Source: Dehalococcoidia bacterium (GTDB lineage Bacteria; Chloroflexota; Dehalococcoidia; UBA2979). From it: a stretch of 64,000 bases of DNA. This document shows positions 43,712 to 55,385 of this stretch, piece after piece. The stretch spans positions 1-64,000 of the forward strand of contig SHYP01000001.1 in assembly GCA_009692725.1 (NCBI GenBank), read 5' to 3'. The translations under genes and the position numbers were made by a program. Numbering within the stretch: position 1 is the first letter of the stretch; every line of letters starts with the position of its first letter. Below the pieces are notes generated by a model. It did not search any database and was not told where the DNA came from. It saw only the letters and a list, made by a program, of their open reading frames with translations.

Positions 43712-44461
43712 GTGAGTACGCTCGCCGGGCGGCGCGCCCTCGTCACCGGCGGCACACGCGGGATCGGGCGCGCGATCGCGCTCGAGCTCGGCCGCCAGGG
43801 CGCCCACGTCTTCATCTCGTACCGCTCGCAGCCTGAGCGCGCCGCGCAGGTCGTCGCGGAGCTCGCGGCGCTCGGCGTGACCGCCGGCTGCGCGCACGCC
43901 GATGTCCGCGAAGCCGCCGACGTCGAGGCGCTCGTCGAGGCGGCGCACACGGCGCTCGGCGGCATCGACGTGCTCGTGAACAACGCCGGCGTCACCGATG
44001 ACGGCCTGGTGCTGCGCATGAGCGAGGCGTCGTGGGACAGCGTGCTCGACACCAACCTCAAGGGCACGTTCCTCGCGACCAAGCTCGCGCTGCGCCACAT
44101 GACGCGCGCGCGCTGGGGCCGCGTGATCAACGTCACGTCGATCGTCGGCGCGATGGGCAACGCGGGGCAGGCCAACTACGCAGCGGCCAAGGCGGGCATC
44201 GGCGGCTTCACGCGCGCGGTCGCGCGGGAGGTGGCAGGGCGTGGCGTCACGGTGAACGCCGTCGCGCCCGGGTTCGTGCTCACCGACATGACGGCGGGCC
44301 TGAGCGAGGAGCAGAAGGACGCGATCCTGCGACTGATTCCGCTGGGCCGCTACGCGACCCCTGACGACATCGCGCCGCTCGTCGCGTTTCTCGCCTCGGA
44401 CGGCGCGGCGTACATCACCGGGCAGACGTATCACGTCGATGGCGGCGTGGTGATGCACTAG
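43712..44461 (+). CDS. fabG: 3-oxoacyl-ACP reductase
   Basis: NADPH-dependent reductase of the fatty-acid cycle. The 249-residue short-chain dehydrogenase shows [57 protein letters not shown] with the Ser/Tyr/Lys triad (YAAAKAG), [14 protein letters not shown] and the ending [15 protein letters not shown]. The GTG start is 4 nt after fabD. Confidence 0.94.
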   Translation: MSTLAGRRALVTGGTRGIGRAIALELGRQGAHVFISYRSQPERAAQVVAELAALGVTAGCAHADVREAADVEALVEAAHTALGGIDVLVNNAGVTDDGLVLRMSEASWDSVLDTNLKGTFLATKLALRHMTRARWGRVINVTSIVGAMGNAGQANYAAAKAGIGGFTRAVAREVAGRGVTVNAVAPGFVLTDMTAGLSEEQKDAILRLIPLGRYATPDDIAPLVAFLASDGAAYITGQTYHVDGGVVMH

Positions 44462-44480
44462 CGGGGAGAGGGAGCGCGCG

Positions 44481-44924
44481 ATGACCGCCGGATCACGACG
44501 CAGCTCGCGCATCGCCGCGTTCCAGACGCTGTTCGAGGCAGACCTCACCGGTCGCTCCGCGGCCGGCACGCTCGACCGCCTTGCGCGCGACGCCGCGCTC
44601 AGCCCCGAGGCGGAGGCGTTCGCGCGGCGCCTTGTCGCCGGCGTCGAGGAGCACCGCGAAGCCATCGACGCGGTCTTGCGCGAACGGGCACCGGCCTTCC
44701 CGCTGGCCGACATGCCCGCCGTCGACCGCAACGTGCTGCGCCTTGCAATCTATGAAGTGCTCTTTGATAATCAGCCGGCTCCGCTCCGGACCGCGATCAA
44801 CGAGGCGGTAGAGCTGGCCAAGGGATACGGCTCGGAGTCGTCCGGGCGCTTCGTCAACGGGGTGCTGGGAGCGATCGCGCTGGCCGCATCCGACGAGGGC
44901 GACCAACGTCGGGAGCCGAGCTGA
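44481..44924 (+). CDS. nusB: Transcription antitermination factor NusB
   Basis: Binds boxA RNA with NusE (S10) for rRNA antitermination. The 147-residue all-helical protein shows [54 protein letters not shown] and [21 protein letters not shown] followed by VNGVLGAIA, which is the complete family pattern. It lies between fabG and acpP, an unusual but compact placement. Confidence 0.94.
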   Translation: MTAGSRRSSRIAAFQTLFEADLTGRSAAGTLDRLARDAALSPEAEAFARRLVAGVEEHREAIDAVLRERAPAFPLADMPAVDRNVLRLAIYEVLFDNQPAPLRTAINEAVELAKGYGSESSGRFVNGVLGAIALAASDEGDQRREPS

Positions 44925-45001
44925 CGGCCGGACGCGGCGGCAAGCGCACGACAGCCACAACGCCGCGCAGGCCGGCGGTGGCCGGCGAAAGGACCTCTGC
45001 C

Positions 45002-45262
45002 ATGACATCGGTGTTCGAGCGCGTGCGCACGATGGTCGTGGACCAGCTTGGCGTGGACGAAACGCAGGTCACGCCAAACGCGTCCTTCGTCGACGACCTG
45101 AACGCGGACTCGCTCGACCTCGTCGAGCTGATCATGTCCATCGAGGAAGAGTTCTCGAAGGACGGCTCCGAGATCGAGATTTCCGACGAGGACGCGGAGA
45201 AGATCCAGACCGTCCAGGACGCCGTCGACTTCATCCACGATGCCGGCATCGAGGACGAATAG
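45002..45262 (+). CDS. acpP: Acyl carrier protein
   Basis: An 86-residue acidic four-helix carrier. The phosphopantetheine site is [20 protein letters not shown], with Ser as the attachment residue. The ATG at 45002 has an AAAGGA site at 44990-44995. It ends the fabD-fabG-nusB-acpP run. A short hairpin (45311-45325) follows and may attenuate transcription. Confidence 0.96.
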   Translation: MTSVFERVRTMVVDQLGVDETQVTPNASFVDDLNADSLDLVELIMSIEEEFSKDGSEIEISDEDAEKIQTVQDAVDFIHDAGIEDE

Positions 45263-45334
45263 CCGTCGCAGCCGCCGCTGAGCCGGCCGTTCGCACGGCG
45301 GGGCGCTCGGGCAGCCGCTGGCTGCGCCGGGCGC

Positions 45335-45340
45335 TATCAT
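45335..45340 (+). promoter_or_regulatory. -10-like hexamer immediately upstream of tatB
   Basis: TATCAT ends 7 nt before the tatB ATG and no Shine-Dalgarno sequence is present, the layout expected for a leaderless mRNA. Confidence 0.35.
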
Positions 45341-45347
45341 TGCCAGC

Positions 45348-45728
45348 ATGGAATTCATGGGCGTCGGCGCCGCTGAGGCGATCCTCGTGCTGCTCGTCAC
45401 CATGCTGGTCGTCGGGCCGCAGCGCTTCCCCGAGATCGCGCGCGAGGGCGGACGCTGGTACCGCACGGCCCGCCGCTACGCCAACGAGGTGATGCGGGAC
45501 GTCCGCGGCGCAATGAAAGAGCTGGAAGACGAGGTGAAGGCCCCCGCCGACGAGTTGCGCGGGCTGCGCGACATCCGCGACGACCTGACCACGTCGCTGC
45601 GCGAGGCGCGCGACGATGTCGACAGCGAGCGGCGCGAGACGGTCCGCGAGCTGGGCGCCGACACCACCGAGCCGCCACCGGCGCTGGCGAGCCCGGCGAC
45701 CCCGGCGGACGATCCCGAGCGCAGCTAG
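45348..45728 (+). CDS. tatB: Sec-independent protein translocase TatA/TatB family protein
   Basis: A 126-residue protein with one N-terminal membrane helix (AEAILVLLVTMLVVGPQRFP, residues 9-28), an amphipathic helix (EIAREGGRWYRTARRYANEV) and a long charged tail. The GP hinge with following RFPEIAR and the length favour TatB over TatA. It lies 3 nt before tatC. The Tat pathway matches the twin-arginine leader on the substrate-binding protein at 3735. Confidence 0.85.
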   Translation: MEFMGVGAAEAILVLLVTMLVVGPQRFPEIAREGGRWYRTARRYANEVMRDVRGAMKELEDEVKAPADELRGLRDIRDDLTTSLREARDDVDSERRETVRELGADTTEPPPALASPATPADDPERS

Positions 45729-45731
45729 CCC

Positions 45732-46505
45732 GTGGCCACGCAGACCGAGCCGCCCCCCCCCACCGACCCCGAGACGCACGCCCCGAGCGCCGGCGAGATG
45801 ACGCTGCTCGAGCACTTGCTCGAGCTGCGCATGCGGCTGATGTGGAGCTCGATCGCGATTGCGGCGGGGATGACCGGGTTCTTCATCCCACCGATCGGTT
45901 TCAGGCTGATCGAGTTCCTGATTCAGCCAGGCGAGACCGCCCTCCCCGGCTTCAAGCCGCAGTACATCGAGCCGATCGAGAACATCGCGACGTACTTCCG
46001 CGTGGCGCTGCTCGGCGGCATCGCGGCCGGCATGCCGGTGGTCGTGTACCAGGTGCTGCGCTTCGTGACGCCCGCGCTCACGGTCGGCGAAAAGCGCTGG
46101 ATCTACCCGATCGTGTTAGGCGCCTCGCTGGCGTTCCTTGGGGGCATGGCCTTTGGCTATTATGTCGTCCTGCCGGTGACGCTCGAGTTTCTGCTGACCT
46201 TCGGGAGCGAGTTCGCCGAGCCGAACATCCGCATCGGCAACTACATCGGCTTCGTGACGCGCATGTTGCTGATCATGGGGCTGGTCTTCGAGACGCCGCT
46301 CATCGTCATGGGCTTCGCGAAGCTCGGGGTGGTCAGCGCGCGCCAGCTCTGGCGCCGCTGGCGCTTCGCTATCGTCGGCTGCACCGTGCTCGCGGCGGTC
46401 GTCACACCGACGATCGACCCGGTGACGCAGCTGCTGGTGGCCGGGCCGATGCTGGTGCTCTACTTCGTCGGCATCGGCCTGGCGTGGTTGGTGCGGCGCG
46501 ATTGA
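45732..46505 (+). CDS. tatC: Sec-independent protein translocase TatC
   Basis: A 257-residue membrane protein with six predicted helices. The N-terminal MTLLEHLLELRMRLMWSSIA matches the signal-peptide-binding region of TatC. EPIENIATYFRVALLGGIAA, PVVVYQVLRFVTPALTVGEK, GMAFGYYVVLPVTLEFLL and TPTIDPVTQLLVAGPMLVLY follow. The GTG start is 3 nt after tatB. It forms the receptor of the Tat translocon. Confidence 0.96.
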   Translation: MATQTEPPPPTDPETHAPSAGEMTLLEHLLELRMRLMWSSIAIAAGMTGFFIPPIGFRLIEFLIQPGETALPGFKPQYIEPIENIATYFRVALLGGIAAGMPVVVYQVLRFVTPALTVGEKRWIYPIVLGASLAFLGGMAFGYYVVLPVTLEFLLTFGSEFAEPNIRIGNYIGFVTRMLLIMGLVFETPLIVMGFAKLGVVSARQLWRRWRFAIVGCTVLAAVVTPTIDPVTQLLVAGPMLVLYFVGIGLAWLVRRD

Positions 46506-46541
46506 CCGGGGCAGGCACCGAAGTGCGTAGACGATTAGGCG

Positions 46542-46571
46542 TTGGAGCCGTTCGCGCCGCGATGTTACCAT
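46542..46571 (+). promoter_or_regulatory. Probable promoter of the uracil-DNA glycosylase gene
   Basis: TTGGAG (46542-46547), 18-nt spacer, TACCAT (46566-46571), only 7 nt before the ATG and without a Shine-Dalgarno sequence: a candidate leaderless transcript. Confidence 0.45.
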
Positions 46572-46578
46572 CCGCTCC

Positions 46579-47292
46579 ATGGTGGTGAGCGGCCGAGCCG
46601 GCCCGAGTGACGCCTCCGCTGCCCCCGGTGGCCCCAGCCGCGGCACGCCCCCCGCCTTCGTGGAGCTGTACGAGGAGATCGCGGACTGTCCGCGCTGCGA
46701 GCTCGCGCGCGCACGCTCGCACACCGTGCCGGGTGCCGGGCCCGCCCCTGCCGAGGTGATGTGCATCGGCGAGGCGCCCGGACAGCGCGAAGACGAGCTC
46801 GGGCTACCCTTCGTCGGCGCTTCGGGCCGCTTCCTCGACCAGCTGCTCGCCGTCGCCGGTCTCGCGCGTGACACGGTGTACATCGCGAACGTCGTGAAAT
46901 GCCGCCCCCCCGGCAACCGCGACCCCGCGCCCGAAGAGATCGCGGCGTGCGCGCCGTTCCTCGACCGCCAGATCGCGGCCGTCGACCCGCGCGTGATCGT
47001 GACGCTCGGGCGCTTCTCCATGGCGCGCTGGTTCCCCGGCGAGGCGATTAGCCGCATCCACGGCCGCGCCAAGCGCGCCGAGGGCCGGCTGATCGTGCCG
47101 ATGTACCACCCGGCCGCCGCGCTGCGTAACGGGGCGCTGCGCCCTGTCATCGAGGCCGACTTCGCGCAGCTCCCGCAACTGCTCGAGCACGCGCGCGCAG
47201 GCGCCACGACCAGCGCACCTGCCGCACCTGCCGCGACCGCACACGCCGCGCCAACCACCTCGACTACCCCAGCCGCCGAGCGGCTGCTGTGA
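46579..47292 (+). CDS. udg: Family 4 (iron-sulfur) uracil-DNA glycosylase
   Basis: Removes uracil from DNA. The 237-residue protein shows ADCPRCELARARSHTVPGAG (first two cluster Cys), the active-site GEAPGQREDELGLPFVGASG, VYIANVVKCRPPGNRDP (third Cys), an ACAPFLDRQI helix (fourth Cys) and VPMYHPAAALRN. The four cysteines fit a 4Fe-4S cluster. A Pro/Thr/Ala-rich tail of about 35 residues is unusual. It lies 10 nt before the RNase J gene. Confidence 0.93.
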   Translation: MVVSGRAGPSDASAAPGGPSRGTPPAFVELYEEIADCPRCELARARSHTVPGAGPAPAEVMCIGEAPGQREDELGLPFVGASGRFLDQLLAVAGLARDTVYIANVVKCRPPGNRDPAPEEIAACAPFLDRQIAAVDPRVIVTLGRFSMARWFPGEAISRIHGRAKRAEGRLIVPMYHPAAALRNGALRPVIEADFAQLPQLLEHARAGATTSAPAAPAATAHAAPTTSTTPAAERLL

Positions 47293-47302
47293 ACGGCACA
47301 CC

Positions 47303-48958
47303 ATGAGCACCACTGCGCTGCGCGTGATCCCCCTCGGCGGCCTCGGCGAGATCGGCCGCAACATGATGCTGTACGAGTACGGCGACGACATCATCGCCGT
47401 CGACGTGGGCGTCATGTTCCCCGAGGAAGAGATGCTCGGCGTCGACCTCGTGATCCCCGAGATCACCTACCTGATGAACGCCCCGGAGCGTTTGCGCGCC
47501 GTGTTCCTCACTCACGGCCACGAGGATCACATCGGCGCGCTGCCGTTCCTGCTCAAGGAGATCAACGTCCCCGTCTACTGCACCCGCCTCACACGCGGCC
47601 TCGTGGACGTGAAGCTGCGCGAACACCGCCTACAGCACGAGGCCGATATCCGCGTGGTCGAGACCGGCACCACCGTCTCGGCGGGGGTGTTCAACGTCGA
47701 GTTCTTCGCCGTCTCGCACTCGATCCCGGACGCCGCGGGGCTGCTCATCCACACGCCGCTCGGCGTCGTCGTGCATACCGGCGACTTCAAACTCGACCAC
47801 ACGCCGGTGATGGGGCAGCACACCGACCTCACGCGCCTCGGCGAGATCGGCCGCGAGGGCGCGCTGCTGCTCGCGATGGACTCCACCTACATCGAGCACG
47901 AGGGTTACACGCCGTCCGAGCAGATCGTCGCGGAGACGCTCGACCGCGTGATCGGCGCCGCCGCCGGGCGCGTGATCGTCACGACGTTCGCCTCGCTCAT
48001 CTCGCGCGTGCAGATGGTGATCGACGCCGCCGAACGCTACGACCGCCGCGTGTTCGTCACCGGCCGCTCGATGGTCAACAACGTGCAGATGGCACGCGAG
48101 CTCGGCTACCTGCGCGTCCCCGGCAACATGATGATGAACGTACGCGAGCTCAACGAGCAGGCAGCGTCGCGTACCATCGTGGTATGCACGGGCTCGCAGG
48201 GCGAGCCGACGTCCGCGCTCACGCGCATGGCCAACGGCACGCACCAGCACGTCACGATCCAGCGCGACGACACCGTGATCCTTTCCTCCAACCCCGTCCC
48301 GGGGAACGAGATGCTGGTCTACCGCAACATCGACAGCCTCTACCGCGCCGGCGCGAAGGTGATCTACAACCGCCTCGCGCCCGTGCACGTGCGCGGCCAT
48401 GCGTCGCAGGAGGAGCTGAAGATCATCCATCGCCTGGTGCGGCCGAAGCACTTCATCGGCATCCACGGCGAGTACCGTCACCTCGTGCTGCACCGCCTGC
48501 TCGCGCTGCAACTCGGCATGGCCGAGGAGGACGCGTTCGCCATCACGGACGGCGACGTGCTGGAGATCGACGAGAACGGCGCGCGGCTCGCCGGCCGCGT
48601 GCCCGCCGAGTACGTCTACGTGGACGGGCTGGGCATCGGCGATGTCGACCACATCGTGCTGCGCGACCGCGCGCACCTCGCGAGCGACGGCATGGTCGTC
48701 GTGGTGGTCGCCGTCGATCGCCAGCGCGGCGAGCTGACGCGCCCGCCCGAAGTGATGTCACACGGCTTCGTCGGCCCCGAGGAGGAGCCGGCGATGCTCG
48801 AAGGCGTGCGCCGTGTCGTCACCGCCGCCCTGGGCGGCGAGCACCACCCGGTCGATTGGACCGGCGTCCGGGAGGCGCTCAAGGACGACGTCGCGCGCTA
48901 CCTGTACGAGCAGACGCGCCGGCGTCCGCTCGTCCTGCCGGTTACGGTCGAGGTGTAG
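47303..48958 (+). CDS. rnj: Ribonuclease J
   Basis: Combined endo- and 5' exoribonuclease for mRNA turnover and rRNA maturation. The 551-residue metallo-beta-lactamase/beta-CASP enzyme shows VIPLGGLGEIGRNMMLYEY, the metal motif LTHGHEDHIGALPFLL, AVSHSIPDAAG, VHTGDFKLDHTPV, MDSTYIEHEGYT, TGSQGEPTSALTRMANG, SSNPVPGNE and HVRGHASQEELK, plus the C-terminal domain. It is the typical major RNase in lineages without RNase E. Confidence 0.95.
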   Translation: MSTTALRVIPLGGLGEIGRNMMLYEYGDDIIAVDVGVMFPEEEMLGVDLVIPEITYLMNAPERLRAVFLTHGHEDHIGALPFLLKEINVPVYCTRLTRGLVDVKLREHRLQHEADIRVVETGTTVSAGVFNVEFFAVSHSIPDAAGLLIHTPLGVVVHTGDFKLDHTPVMGQHTDLTRLGEIGREGALLLAMDSTYIEHEGYTPSEQIVAETLDRVIGAAAGRVIVTTFASLISRVQMVIDAAERYDRRVFVTGRSMVNNVQMARELGYLRVPGNMMMNVRELNEQAASRTIVVCTGSQGEPTSALTRMANGTHQHVTIQRDDTVILSSNPVPGNEMLVYRNIDSLYRAGAKVIYNRLAPVHVRGHASQEELKIIHRLVRPKHFIGIHGEYRHLVLHRLLALQLGMAEEDAFAITDGDVLEIDENGARLAGRVPAEYVYVDGLGIGDVDHIVLRDRAHLASDGMVVVVVAVDRQRGELTRPPEVMSHGFVGPEEEPAMLEGVRRVVTAALGGEHHPVDWTGVREALKDDVARYLYEQTRRRPLVLPVTVEV

Positions 48959-49016
48959 TCCAGCACCGCAGCCGGCGCCACGGCGGGCGGCACCGGAACG
49001 GAAGCGTACGTGGAGG

Positions 49017-51560
49017 ATGGCTCGATCCCGTCGTGCCCGCTCCGGGCTTGCGAGCCCGCTCGGGCTGTTCCGCGCTGAACTGATCGGGGCGCTGCTCGTC
49101 GCGCTCGCGCTGGTCGCCGTCCCGTTCCTGCTGCCGCTGGCGGGCGTGCTCGCGGACGCGCGCGACGGCGTCGTCGGTGCGCTCGGCGTGCATGTGTTCA
49201 CCGCCACCGTGCTGATCGCGCTGCTGGGCACACTGATCGCGCTGCGCTACACCTTCTGGCTCCAGGATCAGGCGCGGCACCTCTGCGGCGTGCTGCTGCT
49301 GCTCGTGTTCTCCGCGGGTGCGCTGGGGCTGTGGCACCCGGCGCAGGCGCTCGGCGGCGTCGATCTCGGCGAGCACTCCGCCGGCGGCGACCTCGGACGC
49401 GCGCTCACGGACGGCGCGTGGCCCACGGCCGCCTGGCTGCTCACGCTGCCCACCGGCTTCGCGCTGCTCTGGCCCGCCACCGCACTGCGTCTGCTCGAGG
49501 CGCTGCCCGGCGTGCTGGCCGCCGTCGCTATCGTGATGTGGCACGGCACGGCCACCCTCGCGCGGGTCGGCTGGCGCTCGCTGCGCTCGCTCTTCGCCGG
49601 CGTACTCGGCGCGCCGCACGCCCGCGCCACCGCGCCCCTCGAGGGCGCAGTGCTCGACGACGCGATCGCGGACGGCGACCTCGACGACGAGCTCGACGAC
49701 GACGAGGAGCTGGAACCGGCCCCGCCACCGCGCGCGCGCCGCCGCCAGCCGGCGCAGATGCCGATGGACCTGGAGCACCCCGTCCAGGAGTGGCGCCACT
49801 CCGCCGACGGCTGGCAGCTGCCGCCGACGAGCACGCTGGTCGCCAGCGTGGACCCGCCCGACACCACCGCCGAGAACGAGCGCCGCGCCGAGCTGATCGT
49901 CGAGACGCTCGCCTCGTTCGGCGTCGATGCGCGCGTCACGCAGATCAACGAGGGCCCGACCGTGACACAGTTCGGCGTCGAGCCCGGCTGGGACGTGCGC
50001 ACGCGCACGCTGCTCGAACGCGACCCCAGCGGCCAGCCGCTGCTCGACCCCGAAGGCCAGCCGCGCCTGCGCGACGTCGAGGTGTCCCGCACGCGCATCC
50101 GCGTCAACCGCATCACGGCGCTCGGCAACGACCTCGCGCTCGCGCTCGCCACGCCCGCGCTGCGCATCGAAGCGCCCGTGCCGGGGAAGTCAGTCGTCGG
50201 CATCGAGGTGCCGAACGCGAGCGCGCGCGTCGTCACGCTGCGCAGCGTCATGGAGTCCGCGGCGTTCCGCAAGGCGACCGCAGCGCAACCGCTCTCGATC
50301 GCGCTCGGCGCGGGCGTCTCCGGCGACCCCGTGGTCGCGGACCTCGCGACGATGCCGCACCTGCTGATCGCGGGCGCCACGGGCTCCGGCAAGTCGGTCT
50401 GCCTGAACGCGATCATCACCTGCCTGCTCATGAACCACTCGCCGGAGGAGCTGCGACTGATCCTCGTCGACCCGAAACGCGTGGAGCTCACGACGTTCGA
50501 CCGCATCCCGCACCTGGCGTTCTCAAAGATCGTCGTGGACATGGACAAGGTCGTGGGCACGCTGCAGGCCGTGATCCAGGAGATGGAGTCGCGCTACCGC
50601 CGCTTCGCCGAGGCCGGCGTACGCAACATCCAGCGCTACAACGAACTCCCGACCGAGGCCAGTCTTCCGTACTGGGTCGTCGTGATCGACGAGCTCGCGG
50701 ACCTGATGATGGCCGCGCCCGGGCAGGTGGAGCAGCAGCTGGTGCGGCTCGCGCAGCTCGCGCGCGCCACGGGCATCCACCTCATCGTCGCCACGCAGCG
50801 TCCGTCGGTCGATGTCGTCACTGGCCTCATCAAGGCGAACTTCCCCACGCGCATCGCCTTCGCGATGTCGTCGCAGGTTGATTCGCGGACGGTGCTCGAC
50901 CAGGGCGGCGCCGAGAAGCTGCTCGGCCGCGGCGACATGCTCTACGTGCCCACTAACTCACAGAAACCGGTGCGGCTGCAGGGCGTCTACGTGTCCGACG
51001 CGGAGATCGAGCGCGTGGTCGCATTCTGGACCGACGGCCGCTTCGGCGCGCTGGTCCCCGAGAAGCACGACGACCTGCTGCGCACCGCGGAACGCGAGCT
51101 AGTCGCGCAGGAAGCCGCCGCCGAGGACGCCGACCCGATGGTGACACGCGCGCTGGAGCTCGCCCGCGAGCACGAGCGCATGTCGACATCGATGCTGCAG
51201 CGGCGACTGCGCATCGGTTACCCGCGCGCGGCGCGCGTGATGGACGAGCTCGAGACGCGCGGCGTCGTCGGCCCGCCCGACGGCCCCAGCAGCTCGCGTC
51301 CGGTGCTGCTACACGGCGACGAGCTCGACGCGGACGCCGCGCTGGACGACGACGATGAAGCGCTCGACGATCTCGATGACGACGTGGCGGACGAGCCGGA
51401 AGACGAACTTGAAGATGGACTCGAGGACGGACTCGAGGACGAGCTCGACGAGGACGAGGACGACGCGCCCGTGGCGGGCGGCGGCGCTCCCGCTGCGCGT
51501 CGCGCCCGGCTCGCGCCGGTCGTCGACGACGGCGGGCCGCGTCCGCGCCGCGCGCGCTAG
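49017..51560 (+). CDS. ftsK: DNA translocase FtsK/SpoIIIE
   Basis: Pumps DNA at division. The 847-residue protein has four N-terminal membrane helices (about residues 20-180), an acidic linker, the motor domain with Walker A LIAGATGSGKSVCLNAIITC, VDPKRVEL, Walker B WVVVIDELADLMM and IVATQRPSVDVVTGLIK, and the winged-helix gamma domain DPMVTRALELAREHERMSTS. After gamma it carries an unusual 90-residue tail with a long Asp/Glu-rich stretch (nt 51320-51475). The ATG at 49017 directly follows GGAGG, which is too close for normal use, so the start is not certain. Confidence 0.93.
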   Translation: MARSRRARSGLASPLGLFRAELIGALLVALALVAVPFLLPLAGVLADARDGVVGALGVHVFTATVLIALLGTLIALRYTFWLQDQARHLCGVLLLLVFSAGALGLWHPAQALGGVDLGEHSAGGDLGRALTDGAWPTAAWLLTLPTGFALLWPATALRLLEALPGVLAAVAIVMWHGTATLARVGWRSLRSLFAGVLGAPHARATAPLEGAVLDDAIADGDLDDELDDDEELEPAPPPRARRRQPAQMPMDLEHPVQEWRHSADGWQLPPTSTLVASVDPPDTTAENERRAELIVETLASFGVDARVTQINEGPTVTQFGVEPGWDVRTRTLLERDPSGQPLLDPEGQPRLRDVEVSRTRIRVNRITALGNDLALALATPALRIEAPVPGKSVVGIEVPNASARVVTLRSVMESAAFRKATAAQPLSIALGAGVSGDPVVADLATMPHLLIAGATGSGKSVCLNAIITCLLMNHSPEELRLILVDPKRVELTTFDRIPHLAFSKIVVDMDKVVGTLQAVIQEMESRYRRFAEAGVRNIQRYNELPTEASLPYWVVVIDELADLMMAAPGQVEQQLVRLAQLARATGIHLIVATQRPSVDVVTGLIKANFPTRIAFAMSSQVDSRTVLDQGGAEKLLGRGDMLYVPTNSQKPVRLQGVYVSDAEIERVVAFWTDGRFGALVPEKHDDLLRTAERELVAQEAAAEDADPMVTRALELAREHERMSTSMLQRRLRIGYPRAARVMDELETRGVVGPPDGPSSSRPVLLHGDELDADAALDDDDEALDDLDDDVADEPEDELEDGLEDGLEDELDEDEDDAPVAGGGAPAARRARLAPVVDDGGPRPRRAR

Positions 51561-51736
51561 CAGTAGGTCGCGCGCTCGACGCTTGCCGCACGTGGGATGT
51601 GGCGACACGCAGCCAGGTTGCACTCGGACGCGGAGGGCTCGGCTCTTGGACAGCACAGCGAACAGGCGACGGGCCGGCTAGCGCAGTAACGCAGGCTCGT
51701 TGACCCGGCTCGACCCCCGGACTCACCCCGAGGTAC

Positions 51737-51768
51737 GCGAACGGCCCCGAGCGCTCGGGGCCGTTCGC
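51737..51768. terminator. Bidirectional terminator between ftsK and uvrB
   Basis: Perfect 15-bp arms (51737-51751 and 51754-51768) with a 2-nt centre, followed on the plus strand by TTCGCGT. It sits in the 239-bp convergent gap, which otherwise holds no credible ORF. Confidence 0.65.
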
Positions 51769-51799
51769 TTCGCGTGCGGGTACGCTCGCGACGTTCGCG

Positions 51800-53899
<2,100 letters not shown>

Positions 53900-53944
53900 G
53901 GCGTGGGCTCCTGGGCGCCCATCCATTGTACCGAGGGGGCCGTC

Positions 53945-54754
53945 CTACTCCCCCACGGCCTCCGGGGCCGACGCGCCGCCGGCCGCGGTGACCACGCGGT
54001 TGCGGCCGCCGCGCTTCGCCTCGTACAGCGCGCTGTCGGCGAGCTGCACGAGGGCCGGCGCGCTGTCCGCCGCGCAGTCGGGGTAGGCGGCCACGTCCAC
54101 GGACACCGTCAGCCGCGTCCCGGCGTCACCCTCGACCGCGGCCGCGGCGATCGCCGCGCGCAGCTTCTCACCCACGATCGTCGCGGGCCGCAGACCGGTC
54201 TCCGGCAGCATTACCACGAACTCCTCGCCGCCGTAGCGCGCCACCACGTCCGACTCCCGCACCTGGGCGCGGAGCGTGCGCGCCGCCGTCGCGAGCACCA
54301 GGTCGCCGAACTGGTGCCCGCGGCTATCGTTCACGAGCTTGAAGTGGTCGAGGTCCAGCATCAGCACGGCGACCGGCCGCCCGTAGCGCAGCGCGCGCCG
54401 GAACTCGACGCTCAGCCGCTCATCGAAACGCCGGCGGTTCAGCAGCCCCGTGAGCGCGTCGGTCATCGCCAGCTCTTCGAGCTGTGCCGTGGCCATGCGC
54501 AGCTGCGCGGCCGTCTCCACGAACCGCCGCTCCCGCCGCAGCGAGACCCGCCCGTGGAGCGCCAGCTGCCCCGCCAGCGCGAGCGCGAGCACGAGCGCCG
54601 CGAGGCCCCAGCCCCCCAGCGGCACGTGCAGGAACGACGCATCGCGCCAGCGCTCCGCGTCGCCGAGCGGCGTCAGCGCGAGCGTGGCGAGGAGCGCGAG
54701 CGCGGCACCCACGCCCCCGACGAGCGGCCAGCGCTCGCGCAGGCGGCGGCGCAC
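53945..54754 (-). CDS. Membrane diguanylate cyclase (GGDEF) with I-site
   Basis: A 269-residue protein with two N-terminal membrane helices and a short coiled linker, then a GGDEF domain: MTDALTGLLNRRRFDERL, VLMLDLDHFKLVNDSRGHQF, the product-inhibition motif RESD five residues before the signature YGGEEF, and ALYEAKRGGRNRV. All catalytic residues are kept, so it should make c-di-GMP under feedback control. The GTG start lies 1 nt after the ruvA stop. It may oppose the EAL protein at 1712. Confidence 0.9.
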   Translation of the reverse strand: MRRRLRERWPLVGGVGAALALLATLALTPLGDAERWRDASFLHVPLGGWGLAALVLALALAGQLALHGRVSLRRERRFVETAAQLRMATAQLEELAMTDALTGLLNRRRFDERLSVEFRRALRYGRPVAVLMLDLDHFKLVNDSRGHQFGDLVLATAARTLRAQVRESDVVARYGGEEFVVMLPETGLRPATIVGEKLRAAIAAAAVEGDAGTRLTVSVDVAAYPDCAADSAPALVQLADSALYEAKRGGRNRVVTAAGGASAPEAVGE

Positions 54755-54755
54755 C

Positions 54756-55385
54756 TCAGCCGGCCCGCACCTGGCGCTCGAGCACGAAGCGCAGCACACT
54801 TTCCACCGTGTCGAGCGCGGGGTTGCCGCGCACCGCCTCGTTCACCACCTGCTCGGCCTCGCGGCGGTTGTACTGCAGCGCCACCAGCGCCTCGACGGCG
54901 TCCGCGCGGACATCGGGCGGCGAGCCCGCGGCGCCCGGCGGCACGCCCTCGTCGACGAGCCGCGTCTCGTCCACAAGCCGGCCGCGCAGCCGCGCCACGA
55001 TCGTCTGCGCCAGCCGCTCGCCGATGCCGGGCAGCTGCTGGAGCGCACGCGTGTCCTCGCTCTCCACCCAGCGCGCGACCTCCGACACGGGGCGCGTGAG
55101 CGCGCGCACCGCCTTGGCCGGGCCGATCGTCGGCACCTCGATGAACTTGCGGAAGAACTCGCGCTCGCCCAGCCGCGGGAAGCCGAAGAGCAGCGGTACG
55201 GGCTGGCGCTCGCTCGCGTGCTGGTACGTGAACAGCGCCAGCTCGTCGCCCGGCGCGTACGCGGCGACCCACTCCGCTGCGAACGGCGGCAGCGCGAGCT
55301 CGTACGTCACGCCCGCCACCTCCAGCCACAGCGCGCCTCGATCGGCGTCCCAGTGCACGAGCCGTCCGCGCAGCGCGACGATCAT
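54756..55385 (-). CDS. ruvA: Holliday junction DNA helicase subunit RuvA
   Basis: Tetrameric junction-binding partner of the RuvB motor. The 209-residue protein starts MIVALRGRLVHWDADRGALW and has GVTYELALPPF, FFRKFIEVPTIGPAKAVRAL and LQQLPGIGERLAQTIVARLR (the two helix-hairpin-helix motifs), plus a C-terminal RuvB-binding domain with ALVALQYNRREAEQVV. The ATG at 55385 overlaps the ruvC stop. ruvB is not next to it. Confidence 0.94.
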   Translation of the reverse strand: MIVALRGRLVHWDADRGALWLEVAGVTYELALPPFAAEWVAAYAPGDELALFTYQHASERQPVPLLFGFPRLGEREFFRKFIEVPTIGPAKAVRALTRPVSEVARWVESEDTRALQQLPGIGERLAQTIVARLRGRLVDETRLVDEGVPPGAAGSPPDVRADAVEALVALQYNRREAEQVVNEAVRGNPALDTVESVLRFVLERQVRAG

